In this document: one piece after another, positions 27,851 through 34,949 of the stretch | Position numbering within the stretch: the stretch's first letter is position 1 | Layout of the letters: the number at the start of each line of letters is the position of its first letter | DNA from: Spirochaetes bacterium ADurb.Bin218 | GTDB taxonomy: Bacteria; Spirochaetota; UBA4802; UBA5550 | Reading direction: 5' to 3' | DNA: 60,460 nt | Assembly: GCA_002069965.1 (NCBI GenBank) | Contig: MWCI01000012.1 | Span: 1-60,460, forward strand | Program-made: the position numbers and the translations under genes | Notes under the pieces: model-generated | Databases searched by the model: none | What the model saw: the letters and a program-made list of their open reading frames with translations, nothing else | Told to the model about the DNA's origin: nothing

Positions 27851-29035
27851 ATGGAAAGAGTGGTATATCTTGATAATAACGCAACAACAATGGTTGCCCC
27901 TGAGGTTCTGGATGCAATGCTGCCCTTTTTTAAAGATAGGTATGGCAATCCTTCAAGCATGCATTCCTTTGGAGGGCTTGTTGCAAAGGATATGCTCAGG
28001 GCTAGAGAGCAGGTTGCAAGGCTTCTTGGTGCAGATAATGATTTTGAAATAACCTTTACAGGCACTGCCACAGAAAGCGATAATATTGCCATAAGAGGAA
28101 TTCTTGGTTACTACAAAGAAAAGAAGCATGTTATAACATCCACAACAGAGCATCCAGCAGTGCTCAATCTTTGCAAACAGCTGGAAAAAGAGGGCTATAG
28201 AGTTACCTTTGTCCCTGTTGGGAGTGATGGAGTTGTTGATGTTGAGTTTCTTAAAAATTCAGTAACAGAGGATACTGCAATTGTTTCTATTATGCATGCA
28301 AATAACGAAACAGGGGTTATAAATCCTGTTGAGGAGATTGGTGCTTTTTTAAAGGAGAGAGGAATACCCTTTCATGTTGACGGAGTTCAGGCTGCAGGAA
28401 AAATTCCTGTGGATGTAAATAAAATAAACTGTGATCTTTATTCAATATCTGCCCATAAATTTCATGGCCCAAAGGGAGTAGGAGCTTTGTATGTCCGCAA
28501 AGGCACACGCATGAGACCGCTTATTTATGGAGGCCATCAGGAAAAGGGAAGGCGTCCTGGGACAGAGAATGTTTCTGGGGTTGTTGGAATGGGAAAGGCT
28601 GCAGAGCTTGCACTCCTTCACCTTAAGGATATGCCAAAAGTAGCAGCTCTGAGGGATAAATTGCAAAAGGGAATTCTGGAGAAAATAAAAACAGCAAGCA
28701 TAAACGGAGCAATAGAGAAAAGAACTCCAAACACGCTGAATGCCTCCTTTGAGTTTATTGAGGGTGAGTCCATATTGCTTTACCTTGATCGAAAGGGGAT
28801 TTGTGTTTCCACAGGATCTGCCTGCTCCAGTGGCTCTCTTGAGCCTTCCCATGTTTTAAGGGCAATGAATATACCTTTTTCTAAGATACATGGATCTGTG
28901 AGGTTTAGCCTCAGCAGGTATACAACTGAAGAGGATATTGATTATACTCTTCAGGAATTGCCAGGAGTTATAGAAACCTTGCTCACTATATCTCCTTTCT
29001 GGGATAACGAAAAAAAAGTTGGGAAGATTTTTTAA
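27851..29035 (+). CDS. nifS: Cysteine desulfurase NifS
   Basis: A 394-residue PLP-dependent enzyme that takes sulfur from cysteine for cluster assembly. The PLP lysine is Lys203 in SISAHKFHGPKG, with the cofactor-binding THPAV-type TTEHPAVLN and HVDGVQAAGK, and the catalytic Cys325 lies in STGSACSSGS. It follows nifU by 9 bases with an AAGGAGG ribosome site, forming a nifUS operon. A terminator hairpin overlaps its stop. Confidence 0.94.
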   Translation: MERVVYLDNNATTMVAPEVLDAMLPFFKDRYGNPSSMHSFGGLVAKDMLRAREQVARLLGADNDFEITFTGTATESDNIAIRGILGYYKEKKHVITSTTEHPAVLNLCKQLEKEGYRVTFVPVGSDGVVDVEFLKNSVTEDTAIVSIMHANNETGVINPVEEIGAFLKERGIPFHVDGVQAAGKIPVDVNKINCDLYSISAHKFHGPKGVGALYVRKGTRMRPLIYGGHQEKGRRPGTENVSGVVGMGKAAELALLHLKDMPKVAALRDKLQKGILEKIKTASINGAIEKRTPNTLNASFEFIEGESILLYLDRKGICVSTGSACSSGSLEPSHVLRAMNIPFSKIHGSVRFSLSRYTTEEDIDYTLQELPGVIETLLTISPFWDNEKKVGKIF

Positions 29036-29049
29036 TCTTCCTAACTTTT
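29016..29049. terminator. Terminator of the nifUS operon
   Basis: A 14-bp stem AAGTTGGGAAGATT / AATCTTCCTAACTT (one G-U pair) with a 4-base T loop overlaps the nifS stop and ends in a short T tract. It has A residues upstream, so it may work in both directions. Confidence 0.75.
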
Positions 29050-29390
29050 AATCAAAAACCATCCAAAATCTAAAAATACTTTTTCTTTATTTTTTAATCT
29101 GAGCTCTCTTGAACATCCAAGCACTTCAAACTTGAAGTAGTCAGTATTACTTAGACAACTAAAAGAAAGTAGCAAAATTTTTATAATAAAAAGAGAAATT
29201 TTAAAAATTTTCCTAAGCCATAGAAAAATAATTCCCGAAAAGTAAAAATAAGGGAAAATATGCATTATTATGAGAAAAATAGGTATTTTAATATTATATT
29301 TTAATATAAATGACTATAAATAGATATAAATACATATAATCTACTATATTTGACTTCAATTTAATCCTCAAAGATCCCGACTATTGAAAC

Positions 29391-29459
29391 GTCAGGGAGT
29401 AGAATCTGACAATCAGGGCAAGGAAGCCAGATTAAGATTAAACGATTCAGGGAGGAATC
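29391..29459 (+). promoter_or_regulatory. Structured mRNA leader of flagellin 1 with GGA-loop hairpins (possible CsrA sites)
   Basis: Three short hairpins stand in a row before the first flagellin. Hairpin 1 (29391-29410): GTCAG / CTGAC with GGA at the start of its loop. Hairpin 2 (29411-29433): AATC..GGC / GCC..GATT with the hexaloop AAGGAA. Hairpin 3 (29444-29459): GATTC / GAATC with the hexaloop AGGGAG, which is also the Shine-Dalgarno sequence. GGA within an ANGGAN hexaloop is the known CsrA/RsmA recognition form. The remaining 29050-29390 stretch is AT-rich and holds no gene; no clear sigma-28 or sigma-70 promoter could be fixed. Confidence 0.5.
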
Positions 29460-29461
29460 TT

Positions 29462-30307
29462 ATGATAATTAACCACAATATGTCCGCTATTAATACCAAT
29501 AGGGTATTAAAATTTCAACATTGGAATGTAGACAAGAACATGGAAGCTCTTTCCTCAGGTATGAGGATAAACAGAGCTGGTGATGATGCTTCTGGTCTTG
29601 CTGTTTCTGAAAAGATGAGATCTCAGGTTAATGGTCTCAGGCAGGCAGAGAGAAATACAGAGGATGGTATGTCTCTCATTCAGACAGCAGAGGGCTATCT
29701 TGAAGAAGTTACAAATATCGTTCAGAGAATGAGAGTTCTTGCTATTCAATCATCTAACGGTATTTACACTCTTGAAGATAGACAGCTCATTCAGGTTGAG
29801 ATTTCTCAGCTGGTTGATGAGGTGGACAGGCTTGCTTCTCAGGCAGAGTTCAACAAGATGAAACTCCTGCAGGGGGATTTTGGAAGAGTGAGCACAACTG
29901 CATCTATGTGGATACATATGGGTGCTAATATGCATCAGAGGGAAAGGCTTTACATTCAGACAATGACTGCTAAGGCTCTTGGTCTTAAGAATATGATAGG
30001 CAACCCTATGACTCTTTCAACTGCATCTGAAGCTAACAGGAACATAGGCGTTCTTGACAATGCTCTTCATATCCTTTCAAAGCAGAGAGCAGACCTTGGA
30101 GCATATTACAACAGAATGGAACATGCAGCTAAGGGGCTTATGACTGCTTATGAAAATATTCAGGCATCTGAAAGCCGAATCAGAGATGCTGATATGGCAG
30201 AAACAATGGTTAACTTTACAAAGAATCAAATTCTTGTTCAAAGTGGAACTGCGATGCTGGCTCAGGCTAATGCAAAATCTCAGGGAGTATTACAATTGCT
30301 CAGGTAG
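29462..30307 (+). CDS. flaB: Periplasmic flagellar core protein FlaB (copy 1)
   Basis: A 281-residue flagellin from the ATG at 29462, chosen since it starts the canonical [18 protein letters not shown] and has GGGAGG 6 bases upstream. Conserved N-terminal D0/D1 ([40 protein letters not shown]) and C-terminal D1/D0 ([40 protein letters not shown]) regions flank a very short centre. Absence of the exposed D2/D3 domains is typical of spirochaete FlaB, which sits in periplasmic filaments. No signal peptide; export is by the flagellar type III system. Copy 2 follows 251 bases downstream. Confidence 0.96.
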   Translation: MIINHNMSAINTNRVLKFQHWNVDKNMEALSSGMRINRAGDDASGLAVSEKMRSQVNGLRQAERNTEDGMSLIQTAEGYLEEVTNIVQRMRVLAIQSSNGIYTLEDRQLIQVEISQLVDEVDRLASQAEFNKMKLLQGDFGRVSTTASMWIHMGANMHQRERLYIQTMTAKALGLKNMIGNPMTLSTASEANRNIGVLDNALHILSKQRADLGAYYNRMEHAAKGLMTAYENIQASESRIRDADMAETMVNFTKNQILVQSGTAMLAQANAKSQGVLQLLR

Positions 30308-30328
30308 TTTTATAATTGGTTTCATTCC

Positions 30329-30532
30329 TTGGCAGGCTTGGGAGAGCCTGCCAAACCCGTTTCTTTAGATCTTTGAAAACTGAAAAGTATTAACAGCGAG
30401 CATGGATATTAGCCCTTTCCTGATATTCATGGTCGCTGTTAAAAAGGTGGCTGTATTCCCTATTTATATAACCTGGTATTAAAACCCTGATAGGGAGATC
30501 AGGGTGTTTCTGCTTTGTAGGAGAAGCGGAAA
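30329..30532 (+). promoter_or_regulatory. Structured leader of flagellin 2 with four hairpins (possible CsrA sites)
   Basis: Four hairpins lie between the two flagellin genes. A: TTGGCAGGCT / AGCCTGCCAA (30329-30354), loop TGGGAG; it may also end the first transcript, but has no T run. B: AACAGCGA / TCGCTGTT with inner ATGGATAT / ATATTCAT (30392-30440). C: ACCCTGAT / ATCAGGGT (30484-30505), hexaloop AGGGAG. D: TTTCTGCTT / AAGCGGAAA (30507-30532), loop TGTAGGAG. The Shine-Dalgarno AAAGGAG follows at 30544-30550. The AGGGAG hexaloop is the same as in the leader of copy 1. Confidence 0.5.
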
Positions 30533-30558
30533 CGAAAACAAACAAAGGAGTGTTTAAT

Positions 30559-31407
30559 ATGATTATCAATCACAATATGAGTGCAATTAACGCCAATAAG
30601 GTTGTTAAGTTCAAGCACTGGGATGTTGAGAAGTCAATGGAGACTCTTTCCTCTGGTATGAGGATCAACAAGGCTGGTGATGATGCCTCTGGTCTTGCTG
30701 TATCTGAAAAGATGAGAGCTCAGATAAATGGCCTCAGACAGGCAGAGAGAAATACAGAAGACGGTATGTCTTTTGTTCAGACTACAGAAGGCTATCTCAA
30801 CCAGACCACAGAGATTCTGCAAAGGATTAGAGTTCTTGCTGTTCAGGCTTCTAACGGTATCTATACAGATCAGGACAGGCAGCTCATTCAGGTTGAGGTT
30901 TCTGCTCTGGTAGATGAAGTTGACAGAATAGCTTCTCAGGCTGAATTTAACAAGTTTAAATTGCTTCAGGGAGACTTTGCCAAGACCAATGCAAAGGCCA
31001 GCATGTGGTTTCACATGGGAGCCAATATGCACCAGAGGGAGAGAGTGTATATTGGGACAATGACCGCACAGGGTCTTGGATTGAGAGAGAAAACAGGCGC
31101 CTTTATAGCTGATCTGGCTACAGCTGACAGCGCAAACAGAACAATTGGTGTTATTGATGAGGCACTTCACAAGATCTCCAAGCAAAGAGCAGATCTTGGT
31201 GCTTACTATAACAGACTTGAATATGCTGCAAAAGGTCTAATGACTGCTTATGAAAATATACAGGCCTCAGAAAGCCGGATCAGAGATGCTGATATGGCTG
31301 AATCTATGGTAAATCTGACAAAGGATCAGGTCCTTGTGCAGAGTGGTACTGCGATGCTGGCTCAGGCTAATGCAAAGACTCAGTCAGTTTTACAACTTTT
31401 GAGGTAA
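30559..31407 (+). CDS. flaB: Periplasmic flagellar core protein FlaB (copy 2)
   Basis: A 282-residue flagellin from the ATG at 30559 (AAAGGAG upstream; the in-frame ATG nine bases earlier would overlap that site). It is very similar to copy 1 along its length, with the same [11 protein letters not shown] start, [14 protein letters not shown] and [17 protein letters not shown] blocks, and a short variable centre around residues 165-190. Spirochaetes often carry several FlaB proteins that mix in one filament. Each copy has its own leader, suggesting separate control. A strong terminator follows at 31459. Confidence 0.96.
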   Translation: MIINHNMSAINANKVVKFKHWDVEKSMETLSSGMRINKAGDDASGLAVSEKMRAQINGLRQAERNTEDGMSFVQTTEGYLNQTTEILQRIRVLAVQASNGIYTDQDRQLIQVEVSALVDEVDRIASQAEFNKFKLLQGDFAKTNAKASMWFHMGANMHQRERVYIGTMTAQGLGLREKTGAFIADLATADSANRTIGVIDEALHKISKQRADLGAYYNRLEYAAKGLMTAYENIQASESRIRDADMAESMVNLTKDQVLVQSGTAMLAQANAKTQSVLQLLR

Positions 31408-31458
31408 GCCATAAGCAGGGCGTTTTACCTTAAAAATAGCCGCAAGATAGGGAATACA

Positions 31459-31491
31459 AAAATCCCGCCTCCAGAGGCGGGATTTTTTTTT
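31459..31491 (+). terminator. Strong rho-independent terminator after flagellin 2
   Basis: AATCCCGCCTC / AGGCGGGATT forms a GC-rich 10-bp stem with a tiny loop followed by nine T residues. The convergent barrel gene ends at 31510, so it mainly serves the flagellin side. Confidence 0.92.
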
Positions 31492-31509
31492 GGGAGTTTA
31501 TTGTTAATC

Positions 31510-32127
31510 TTAATAAGAAGAAAGCTCAAGAGGGAAGCTTACACCTGCACGGACAATTGGACCAGACATGTCAAGTTGCAGATTGTTACTGTTGTCTACT
31601 TCAGCACTTCTCCAGCCAGCTTCTACTATGAACATCATATTTGAGCCAGAACCAAGTAAAAAAGACACTCCTCCAACAACCTGCCATGTAAATCCAGAAA
31701 ATGTTTTGTCAAATTCATCTGGTAGATCTGGATTATCAAAGATAGTCCATGAGTATCCAGCGCCTCCTGTTACATAGGGCATAAATCCATATTGCTCCTT
31801 CATATCTGCAAGCCTTATAGTTGCTACAGCAAGAAGTGGGAAGCTGTAGAGATTTGTTTTATCCACTTCCTGAAGAGGAACTCCATCAATTTCTGTGGCA
31901 GCTCCGCTGTCTTTCCATTTTACCCAGCCAAAACCAGCCTCTACGCCTATTGTGAAGTATTTATCTGCTCCAAAGTTAAAGGATATTGCAGAATCAAATC
32001 CTGTTTTATCAGGAGCATCAGGGAACTGGGCGCCAACTTTAAAATTAATGTTTGATTCCTCTGCAAAGGCAAAGGTTGAAGCTAAGATAAAAGCAAAAAC
32101 TAATGTTAGTTTTTTTAAGGATTTCAT
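31510..32127 (-). CDS. Outer-membrane beta-barrel protein
   Basis: A 205-residue protein from the ATG at 32127, which has AAGGAG upstream and opens a typical signal peptide (MKSLKKLTLVFAFILASTFAFA). The mature part shows alternating hydrophobic strands with glycine and aromatic residues (IGVEAGFGWVKWK, PYVTGGAGYSWTIF, GVSFLLGSGSNMMFIVEAGW), as in small eight-stranded barrels of the OmpW/OmpX or PorT type. The exact family cannot be named. It stands alone between convergent flagellin genes and divergent purE. Confidence 0.75.
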   Translation of the reverse strand: MKSLKKLTLVFAFILASTFAFAEESNINFKVGAQFPDAPDKTGFDSAISFNFGADKYFTIGVEAGFGWVKWKDSGAATEIDGVPLQEVDKTNLYSFPLLAVATIRLADMKEQYGFMPYVTGGAGYSWTIFDNPDLPDEFDKTFSGFTWQVVGGVSFLLGSGSNMMFIVEAGWRSAEVDNSNNLQLDMSGPIVRAGVSFPLELSSY

Positions 32128-32309
32128 TACTTTCTCCTTGAATTTTATTATTAAAATAAAATATATAAAATCATTATGGATAGTCAAGCAACAAATATTT
32201 TATTATTTTAGAGCATAACTCTTTTAAATAATTGACATATTTTTATGATTTTATTTTGTAACTCTTTTCAAAATGTTGCATTTTAAATTTTTTTAAAAGA
32301 GGTAATAAA

Positions 32310-32843
32310 ATGCCTTTAATAGGTATAATTCTTGGCAGCGATTCAGATTTACCAAAGGTAAAGGAGTGTTTTGAGACTCTTGATAGCTTTGAGGTGGCTT
32401 ATGAAGTGATTGTTTCATCTGCTCATAGAAGTCCAGAAAAGACTCTTGAATGGGTAAAAAGTGCCTCAGAGAGAGGGATTAAGGTTATTATAGCAATTGC
32501 AGGGGGAGCTGCACATCTCCCGGGAGTTGTTGCCTCTCATACAACCTTGCCTGTTATAGGTATTCCAATTGAAACAAATATCGCAGGAGGCCTTGACTCT
32601 ATACTTTCTATTTTACAGATGCCATCAGGTGTTCCTGTGGCAACTATGGCTGCTGGAAGGTCTGGAGGTGTTAATGCTGCACTTTTTGCTTTGAGTATTC
32701 TCTCTACATCTGATGAGACAATTGCAGAAAAGCTCAGAGCTTATAGAAAAAAGGTTGCAGAAAAGATTGAGGAGAAAAACAAAATAATAGCAGAGACAGG
32801 TCTTGCGGCTTATATAAAAAAATTAGAGGGTAAAAATGATTGA
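32310..32843 (+). CDS. purE: 5-(carboxyamino)imidazole ribonucleotide mutase PurE
   Basis: A 177-residue PurE of purine synthesis. The nucleotide-binding GSDSDLPKV, the catalytic [10 protein letters not shown], the glycine-rich [16 protein letters not shown] and PVIGIPI segments are all present. PurE normally works with PurK, which is not in the window. An AGAGG ribosome site precedes the ATG. It overlaps guaA by 8 bases, so the two purine genes are translated together. Confidence 0.94.
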   Translation: MPLIGIILGSDSDLPKVKECFETLDSFEVAYEVIVSSAHRSPEKTLEWVKSASERGIKVIIAIAGGAAHLPGVVASHTTLPVIGIPIETNIAGGLDSILSILQMPSGVPVATMAAGRSGGVNAALFALSILSTSDETIAEKLRAYRKKVAEKIEEKNKIIAETGLAAYIKKLEGKND

Positions 32844-34401
32844 ACATAATCTGAGCGTTCCTTCAGAGAGAGTTCTGGTTCTTGATTTTGGTTCTCAGTA
32901 TACACAGCTCATTGCAAGGCGTATAAGAGAGCTTAAGGTTTATACAGAGATTATTCCATATCACACTCCCATTGAGGATATAAAGAGAGAAAATCCATCA
33001 GCTGTTATACTTTCAGGTGGACCTTCTTCTTTTTATGAGGAAGATGCTCCTAAAATTTCTAAGGAGATCTTTAACCTTGGAGTTCCAGTCCTTGGTATAT
33101 GTTATGGCCTTTATGTGGTTGTAAATGCCTTTGGCGGAGAAAGCGGCGGAGCAACATCAAGGGAGTATGGAAGAGCCTTTATCAGTGTAAACTCCAATTC
33201 AAGGCTACTTAAGGGACTTGGGCAAAAGGAACAGGTCTGGATGAGTCATGGAGACAAGGTTTTGCAAATGCCTGAGGGCTTTGTTGTGACAGCCTCTTCA
33301 GATAATGCTGAGATTGCAGCAATAGAAAACCATAATGTCAATGTCTATGGCGTTCAATTTCATCCAGAGGTTTACCATACAACAAATGGATTAAAGGTCC
33401 TGGAAAATTTTGTTTTTGATATATGTAATTTAAAGCCAACATGGACCATGGAGTCTTTTATTGACTCATCAGTTGATGCTATTGCAAAAGAGGTTGGCAA
33501 TGGAACAGTTCTCCTTGGCCTTTCAGGTGGTGTGGATTCTTCTGTAACTGCTGTGCTTCTTCAGAAGGCAATAGGCGATAGGCTTTATTGTGTATTCGTT
33601 AATAATGGCCTGTTGCGCAAGGATGAGGAAAAGCAGGTTGTTGAGAGATTTAAAAAGTACATGAATCTCAACCTCATATATGTTGATGCCTCAGAGAGAT
33701 TTCTTGCCAGACTTAAAGGTGTGGAGGATCCTGAACAGAAGAGAAGAATTATTGGTAAGGAATTTATAGATGTATTCATGGAAGAGGCTCAAAAAATTGG
33801 TAGATTTGATTTTCTGGCCCAGGGGACTCTTTATCCTGATGTAATAGAGTCTGTTTCAACAAAGGGACCTTCTGATACAATTAAGAGTCATCACAACCGT
33901 GTCCCTGAAGTCATAAAGCTTATAAAAAGCGGTAAGGTTATTGAGCCTTTAAAGGAACTTTTTAAGGATGAGGTAAGAGAGCTTGGCGTAAAGCTTGGAA
34001 TGCCAGAGGAACTCATTTACAGGCATCCTTTCCCTGGTCCTGGCCTTGCCATAAGGATTATAGGAGAGGTTACAAAAGAAAGAATAAAGATTTTGCAGCA
34101 TGCAGATGATATTATTGTTCAGGAAGTAAAGGATGCGGGGCTTTACAGAAATCTCTGGCAGGTTTTTGGTGTATTTTTGCCAGTAAAATCCGTAGGAGTT
34201 ATGGGTGACAAGCGCACCTATGAGAACGTCGTTGCTGTTCGTGCTGTTACCTCTGTTGATGCAATGACAGCAGATTGGGCTTATTTGCCAGAGGATTTGC
34301 TCAGGAGAATTTCCAACAGAATAATAAATGAGGTTAAGGGCGTAAACAGAGTTGTCTATGATATATCTTCAAAGCCCCCTTCAACTATAGAATGGGAATA
34401 G
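32836..34401 (+). CDS. guaA: GMP synthase (glutamine-hydrolysing)
   Basis: A 521-residue enzyme converting XMP to GMP. It has the class I amidotransferase domain (about 10-200; nucleophile in GICYGL, and the QFHPEVYHT His/Glu pair), the ATP pyrophosphatase domain ([24 protein letters not shown]) and the dimerisation domain with [12 protein letters not shown] and the terminal KPPSTIEWE. Length is normal. The start lies inside purE with AGAGGG upstream. A 12-bp perfect hairpin follows the stop. Confidence 0.96.
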   Translation: MIEHNLSVPSERVLVLDFGSQYTQLIARRIRELKVYTEIIPYHTPIEDIKRENPSAVILSGGPSSFYEEDAPKISKEIFNLGVPVLGICYGLYVVVNAFGGESGGATSREYGRAFISVNSNSRLLKGLGQKEQVWMSHGDKVLQMPEGFVVTASSDNAEIAAIENHNVNVYGVQFHPEVYHTTNGLKVLENFVFDICNLKPTWTMESFIDSSVDAIAKEVGNGTVLLGLSGGVDSSVTAVLLQKAIGDRLYCVFVNNGLLRKDEEKQVVERFKKYMNLNLIYVDASERFLARLKGVEDPEQKRRIIGKEFIDVFMEEAQKIGRFDFLAQGTLYPDVIESVSTKGPSDTIKSHHNRVPEVIKLIKSGKVIEPLKELFKDEVRELGVKLGMPEELIYRHPFPGPGLAIRIIGEVTKERIKILQHADDIIVQEVKDAGLYRNLWQVFGVFLPVKSVGVMGDKRTYENVVAVRAVTSVDAMTADWAYLPEDLLRRISNRIINEVKGVNRVVYDISSKPPSTIEWE

Positions 34402-34412
34402 CCCTTTAAATA

Positions 34413-34440
34413 ATACAGCAAGGGTTTCCCCTTGCTGTAT
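34413..34440 (+). terminator. Hairpin terminator after guaA
   Basis: ATACAGCAAGGG / CCCTTGCTGTAT is a perfect 12-bp stem with a TTTC loop starting 11 bases after the guaA stop. The T tract is poor, so efficiency is uncertain. Confidence 0.65.
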
Positions 34441-34479
34441 ACTCATAAATGTTTGTTTTAAGATAATTTTTATGTTTTT

Positions 34480-34635
34480 TTATTTTCTCTTATCTTCTGA
34501 GAAAAAGCCCTTTTCTACCTGCACTGTAGTATTTGAGTTGCTTACTTTTTGTGCATCCATTGCCTTGTGGTGCAGATCATAAGTTGTTGTGCCAGAAAAG
34601 AGTAGTAAACCTGTGATTAAAATAAAGCTTTCCAT
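34480..34635 (-). CDS. 51-residue secreted or membrane-anchored peptide
   Basis: The ATG at 34635 has an ideal ribosome site (AAGGAGAACAAAT) and encodes 51 residues: a hydrophobic segment (about 3-17) followed by a polar tail (YDLHHKAMDAQKVSNSNTT). The first part could be a signal peptide or an anchor. An in-frame ATG 15 codons upstream lacks a ribosome site. Its own promoter with a palindromic operator lies 58-86 bases upstream. I do not recognise a family. It faces guaA convergently. Confidence 0.6.
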   Translation of the reverse strand: MESFILITGLLLFSGTTTYDLHHKAMDAQKVSNSNTTVQVEKGFFSEDKRK

Positions 34636-34692
34636 ATTTGTTCTCCTTAAATTTTGGTATTTTGTTTCCAACAAACACATTTATTGGTTAAC

Positions 34693-34721
34693 TATATAAT
34701 TATTGGTAAACCAATTGTCAA
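34693..34721 (-). promoter_or_regulatory. Promoter with palindromic operator for the 51-residue peptide
   Basis: On the minus strand TTGACA (34721-34716) and TATATA (34698-34693) are 17 bases apart. A perfect palindrome ATTGGTAAACCAAT (34702-34715) fills the spacer. A second related half, ATTGGTTAAC (34683-34692), lies just after the -10. Such placing is expected for a repressor site. The rest of 34722-34949 is very AT-rich with no gene, and includes the upstream region of the OmpA-domain gene. Confidence 0.6.
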
Positions 34722-34949
34722 GTAAGTTACAAAATAAATTAAATTTTTTTAAAAAAATTTTCTAAAAAATTTTTACTATTTATATATTGCTACAAATATA
34801 TATATTTTTTTTATTATAAAATTTTTAGTATTTTTGCCCTAATTTATTGTAAAAATCTATCAATGCTTGACAATTCTATTGCCAGATGAGACTTTTATTT
34901 GTCTTTGTATTGTTTATTTAAGAGAGTTTTTTAACAGAAAGGTTTATTC

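Noticed and set aside
27008-29035. Nitrogen-fixation cluster
   Set aside because: NifU, NifS and a NifX-like protein are present, but no nifH, nifD, nifK or nifB core gene is in the window; general Fe-S assembly explains them better.
29041-29265. 74-codon ORF on the minus strand after nifS
   Set aside because: Very AT-rich, low-complexity composition (Phe, Ile, Lys, Leu), no ribosome site, and it begins in the flagellin upstream region.
29341-29390. Sigma-28 promoter for flagellin 1
   Set aside because: CCCGACTA near 29376 resembles the -10 (GCCGATAA), but no matching TAAA -35 element lies at the required distance.
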